This document shows positions 61,109 to 64,000 of a stretch of 64,000 nt of DNA, in pieces; positions within the stretch are counted from its first letter, which is position 1; every line of letters begins with the position of its first letter. A program made the position numbers and the translations under genes. Under the pieces are notes generated by a model, which was not told the DNA's origin, did no database searches, and saw nothing but the letters and a program-made list of their open reading frames with translations. The stretch is from Labrenzia sp. VG12 (GTDB lineage: Bacteria > Pseudomonadota > Alphaproteobacteria > Rhizobiales > Stappiaceae), in NCBI RefSeq assembly GCF_002237595.1, contig NZ_CP022529.1, positions 5,176,001 through 5,240,000 of the forward strand. The letters are read 5' to 3'.

Positions 61109-62608
61109 ATGTTTCCGAAACCCCTTCCGAGTTTGACGCCCAACACGCTTGAGTATGAATCTCTTCCCATGGTGAAGCCGACCGGCTTTCGCGAATACGA
61201 TGCCCGCTGGCTGTTCGAAAAAGAAATCAACCTGATGGGCATGCAGGCGCTCGGCATGGGGATCGGCACGCTCATCCACGAGCGGGGTGTCCGGCCGGAC
61301 ATTGTCGTCGGTCATGATTTCCGCGGCTATTCCTCGACCATCAAGATGGCGGTCGTGAATGGTCTGATGGCAGCCGGCATCAATGTTCATGACATTGGCC
61401 TGGCCCTGTCGCCAATGGCCTATTTCGCGCAATTTGCGCTGGACGTGCCCGCCGTTGCGATGATCACGGCGTCTCACAACGACAATGGCTGGACGGGCGT
61501 GAAGATGGGCATCGACCGGCCGTTGACGTTCGGTCCGGACGAGATGGGGCGCTTGAAGGAAATCGTATTGGAAGCCGCATTCGACCTGAAGGGTGGCGGC
61601 AGCTATCGTTTCGTGGACGGCTTTCCGGACGTCTATTTCAAGGACCTGACGGAACGGGCCAAGCTGAAGCGTCCGATCAAGGTGGTTGCGGCCTGTGGCA
61701 ACGGCACGGCCGGTGCGTTCGCCCCGAAGATCCTGGAGGCGATTGGCGCAGAGGTCATTCCGCTCGACGCGGATCTTGACCACACCTTTCCGCGATACAA
61801 TCCCAATCCGGAAGACATGAAGATGTTGCACGCGCTCCGGGACAAGGTCCTGGAAGTCGGTGCGGAGGTCGGTCTCGGCTTCGACGGCGACGGCGACCGG
61901 TGTGGCGTGGTCGACAATGAAGGCGAGGAGATCTTCGCCGACAAGGTCGGTGTCATGCTGGCCAGGGACATTTCAGCGTTGCACCCGAACAGCCAGTTCG
62001 TCGTCGACGTCAAGTCGACCGGGCTGTTCAACACCGATCCGGTGCTGCAGGCCAACGGCGCCAAGGCGGATTATTTCAAGACCGGTCATTCCTATATCAA
62101 GCGCCGGGTGACCGAACTGAATGCAGTCGTCGGCTTTGAAAAATCCGGCCACTATTTCTTCAACAAGCCGATTGGCCGTGGTTATGACGATGGCCTCGTC
62201 TCCGCTATCGCGATCCTGGACATGCTGGACCGCAACCCGAACAAGACCATGGCGGATCTTCGCCGGGACCTGCCCAAGACCTGGGGCTCGCCGACCATGT
62301 CGCCGAAATGCGCCGACGAGATCAAGTATGACGTCGTCGACCGGGTCGTGGCGCGGTTCCAGGACATGAAGGCGAAGGGCGAGACGGTTGCCGGACAGGC
62401 GATCACCGATCTGATTACCGTCAACGGTGTCCGCGTTGTCAGCGAGGATGGCACATGGGGACTGGTTCGCGCCTCATCCAACAAGCCGGAGCTGGTCGTT
62501 GTGGTGGAAAGCCCGGTCTCCGAAGAGCGTCTGCATGCCATGTTCAAGGCTGTTGACGGTGTCCTGCGCGAGAACCCGGAAGTTGGTGAATACAACCAGA
62601 CCATTTGA
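61109..62608 (+). CDS. Phosphomannomutase/phosphoglucomutase, AlgC-like
   Basis: The 499-residue alpha-D-phosphohexomutase interconverts hexose 1- and 6-phosphates for polysaccharide or glycogen synthesis. The phosphoserine is in MITASHNDNG (S122). The metal loop is GFDGDGDRCGVVD, the sugar-selecting loop is VVGFEKSGHYFFN and the C-terminal phosphate-binding loop is RASSNKPELVVVVES. I choose ATG 61109, with GAGG upstream, over the GTG at 61061. Confidence 0.94.
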   Translation: MFPKPLPSLTPNTLEYESLPMVKPTGFREYDARWLFEKEINLMGMQALGMGIGTLIHERGVRPDIVVGHDFRGYSSTIKMAVVNGLMAAGINVHDIGLALSPMAYFAQFALDVPAVAMITASHNDNGWTGVKMGIDRPLTFGPDEMGRLKEIVLEAAFDLKGGGSYRFVDGFPDVYFKDLTERAKLKRPIKVVAACGNGTAGAFAPKILEAIGAEVIPLDADLDHTFPRYNPNPEDMKMLHALRDKVLEVGAEVGLGFDGDGDRCGVVDNEGEEIFADKVGVMLARDISALHPNSQFVVDVKSTGLFNTDPVLQANGAKADYFKTGHSYIKRRVTELNAVVGFEKSGHYFFNKPIGRGYDDGLVSAIAILDMLDRNPNKTMADLRRDLPKTWGSPTMSPKCADEIKYDVVDRVVARFQDMKAKGETVAGQAITDLITVNGVRVVSEDGTWGLVRASSNKPELVVVVESPVSEERLHAMFKAVDGVLRENPEVGEYNQTI

Positions 62609-62688
62609 CCGATGGACGGACGGTCGCAATTGTCAGCGGCCGTCCTTCTTGGTCAGCTTATTCTGACGACCTGCTGCCGGAGTGAATG

Positions 62689-63687
62689 ATGATCAGGGAA
62701 TTTGGTGTCTTGCCCGACGGCGAGGTCGTTCACGAGATTTCACTCAGAAAAGGCACACTTCAAGCCTCGGTCCTGACCTTGGGGGCAATCATCCGTGATC
62801 TCAAGGTCGACGGACAAACCGTTGTCCTTGGCTTTGAAGACCTGCAAAGCTACCTGGATCATTCACCCTATTTCGGAGCCGTTGCCGGTCGCTGTGCCAA
62901 TCGCATTGCCGGCGCCCGGATGACGATTGACGGTCAGGAGCATCAGCTCGATGTCAATGAAAGGGGGCGCCACCAGTTGCATGGCGGCGCGCGTGGCTTT
63001 TCACGGCGTGTCTGGCAACTGGAGCAGAGCGACAAGGCCAGCGTGCTGCTCAAACTTGTCTCTGAAGACGGCGACATGGGCTATCCTGGACGTGTCGAGG
63101 TGCTGTTGCGCTATACGCTGACCGGCACCGGTGCCCTGCGCATGAAGATCACGGCGACCGCCGACAGGACCACGCCCGTCAACCTGACCCAGCACAGCTA
63201 TTTCAATCTGGATGGCAGCGCCACGATCCTTGATCACACCCTTGAAATTGCTGCAGACAGCTACCTGCCTGTCGATGAGGACCTGATCCCGACCGGTGAA
63301 GTGCGCAAGGTGGCCTGGACGCCTTACGACTTTCAGGATGGACGCAAGCTGCGGCGGCGGGCCGGCGAGGAGACCGTTGTCTTCGATCACAATTTCTGCC
63401 TCTCCGACGCGCCGCGAGAGAGCGTCGAATTTGCCGCGGCGCTGGAGGATGCGGCGGGAGACCGGCGCATGGAAGTCTGGACGACGGAGCCTGGCCTGCA
63501 GCTTTTTGATGCCGGTGGGATCGACGTACAGGCGCCGGGACTGGAGGGAAAACGCTACGGTCCGCATGCCGGTCTCTGCCTGGAGGCACAGCGCTGGCCG
63601 GACAGTGTCAACCGGGACGGGTTCACCAGTGTTTTGTTACGGCCCTCAGAGACTTATAGTCACGTTACGGAATTCCGTTTTTCCTGA
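62689..63687 (+). CDS. galM: Aldose 1-epimerase
   Basis: The 332-residue mutarotase converts alpha and beta anomers of aldoses. The catalytic His lies in NLTQHSYFNLDGS and the catalytic Glu in LCLEAQRWPDSVN. The start YFGAVAGRCANRIAGARMTIDG is typical of galM. I choose ATG 62689, because GGAG is seven bases upstream; the ATG three bases earlier would put it too close. It is placed next to hexose-phosphate and ribose enzymes, so the role in sugar use is plausible. Confidence 0.92.
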   Translation: MIREFGVLPDGEVVHEISLRKGTLQASVLTLGAIIRDLKVDGQTVVLGFEDLQSYLDHSPYFGAVAGRCANRIAGARMTIDGQEHQLDVNERGRHQLHGGARGFSRRVWQLEQSDKASVLLKLVSEDGDMGYPGRVEVLLRYTLTGTGALRMKITATADRTTPVNLTQHSYFNLDGSATILDHTLEIAADSYLPVDEDLIPTGEVRKVAWTPYDFQDGRKLRRRAGEETVVFDHNFCLSDAPRESVEFAAALEDAAGDRRMEVWTTEPGLQLFDAGGIDVQAPGLEGKRYGPHAGLCLEAQRWPDSVNRDGFTSVLLRPSETYSHVTEFRFS

Positions 63688-63744
63688 TTTGGGTTACATT
63701 ACCTGCATCGGCTATGGTCATGGCAAGGGAACCGGGGGCAGCTT

Positions 63745-64000
63745 GTGAAGACGGTTTTTTCAGACACCCAGCTTGCGCATGCGCCGGCTCAAGAGATTTC
63801 CGACGGCGAGTTGAAACCGGCCGTTGAGATTCCAAGTCGCGCAGAAATAGTGCTCAAAACCGTCCGTGACAGGAATGTCGGTGACATCCTTGCACCGGAA
63901 GAGTTTCCAATCCGGCCACTGCAGCGGGTTCATTCACCCGACTATGTTTCCTTTCTGGAAGGGTTCTGGGAACAATGGACGGCCGCGGGCCGCACCAAGG
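63745..64000 (+). CDS. Histone-deacetylase-family amidohydrolase, partial (acetylpolyamine amidohydrolase-like)
   Basis: Only the first 85 codons are in the window. The frame reads MKTVFSDTQLAHAPAQEISDGELKPAVEIPSRAEIVLKTV and goes on to VHSPDYVSFLEGFWEQW. Both passages match the start of bacterial acetylpolyamine amidohydrolases. Members deacetylate polyamines or similar substrates with a zinc-dependent active site that lies beyond the window end. The start is GTG 63745 with GGGGG seven bases upstream. Confidence 0.8.
   Translation, partial: MKTVFSDTQLAHAPAQEISDGELKPAVEIPSRAEIVLKTVRDRNVGDILAPEEFPIRPLQRVHSPDYVSFLEGFWEQWTAAGRTK

Noticed and set aside
1..64000. CRISPR arrays, tRNA or rRNA genes, insertion sequences
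   Set aside because: No regularly spaced direct repeats, no cloverleaf or rRNA-like segments and no transposase motifs were seen by eye; a tRNAscan or CRISPR search would be decisive.

Overview
The window looks like chromosomal DNA from an alphaproteobacterium of high G+C content. The gene repertoire and intergenic palindromes suggest the Stappiaceae/Labrenzia-Roseibium neighbourhood of the Hyphomicrobiales. Supporting traits are a PutA without a DNA-binding domain regulated by a divergent Lrp-type gene, LysR/SorC/TetR regulators, a BMP-type nucleoside ABC importer and an AlgC-like 499-residue phosphohexomutase. The taxonomic guess is inference from protein style, not a database result. I see no rRNA, tRNA, CRISPR array, IS element or prophage.

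Positions 1-20300 are a mosaic of housekeeping and accessory genes. They include two LysR regulators (one divergent from a tautomerase), EF4/LepA with a cluster of perfect hairpins at its 3' end, a GNAT acetyltransferase, the endopeptidase MepA, a patatin, an M42 peptidase and an uncharacterised protein. A B12-binding radical SAM enzyme, a TetA-like MFS pump and an esterase follow on one strand. Next come a TPR-methyltransferase fusion behind a cold-shock-like gene, YtoQ, a membrane class III cyclase, an NAD-dependent epimerase-like protein and a TrmH-type RNA methyltransferase.

Positions 20300-43800 hold a TetR-controlled RND efflux pair with a clear palindromic operator, an RlmI-like methyltransferase, a chemoreceptor, an SDR enzyme and a bfd-bfr iron-storage pair whose Bfr lacks the usual haem-ligand methionine. 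A YnjBCD-type ABC transporter follows; its permease gene is split by an apparent frameshift in a C6 run. Then come putR/putA, an mgsA-glk-hrpB operon and an exported DUF1194 protein.

Positions 43800-60500 are the most coherent block, a nucleoside uptake and salvage locus. It starts with a SorC-family regulator behind a structured 800-base leader. Two tandem BMP binding proteins, one ATPase and two permeases form the importer. The catabolic genes are cdd, a purine nucleoside phosphorylase, deoC, deoA, deoB and add, then a DUF1688 (URC4/urg3) protein and upp, with a ribokinase behind a terminator. Together they would import nucleosides, deaminate and phosphorolyse them, send (deoxy)ribose phosphate to central metabolism and salvage or degrade the bases.

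The last 3.5 kb carries a TIGR02281-type aspartic protease, a phosphomannomutase/phosphoglucomutase, an aldose epimerase and the start of a histone-deacetylase-family amidohydrolase cut by the window end. Five intergenic loci carry a family of paired inverted palindromes whose stems change by compensatory substitutions. A sixth locus, between deoA and deoB, carries a single half copy.
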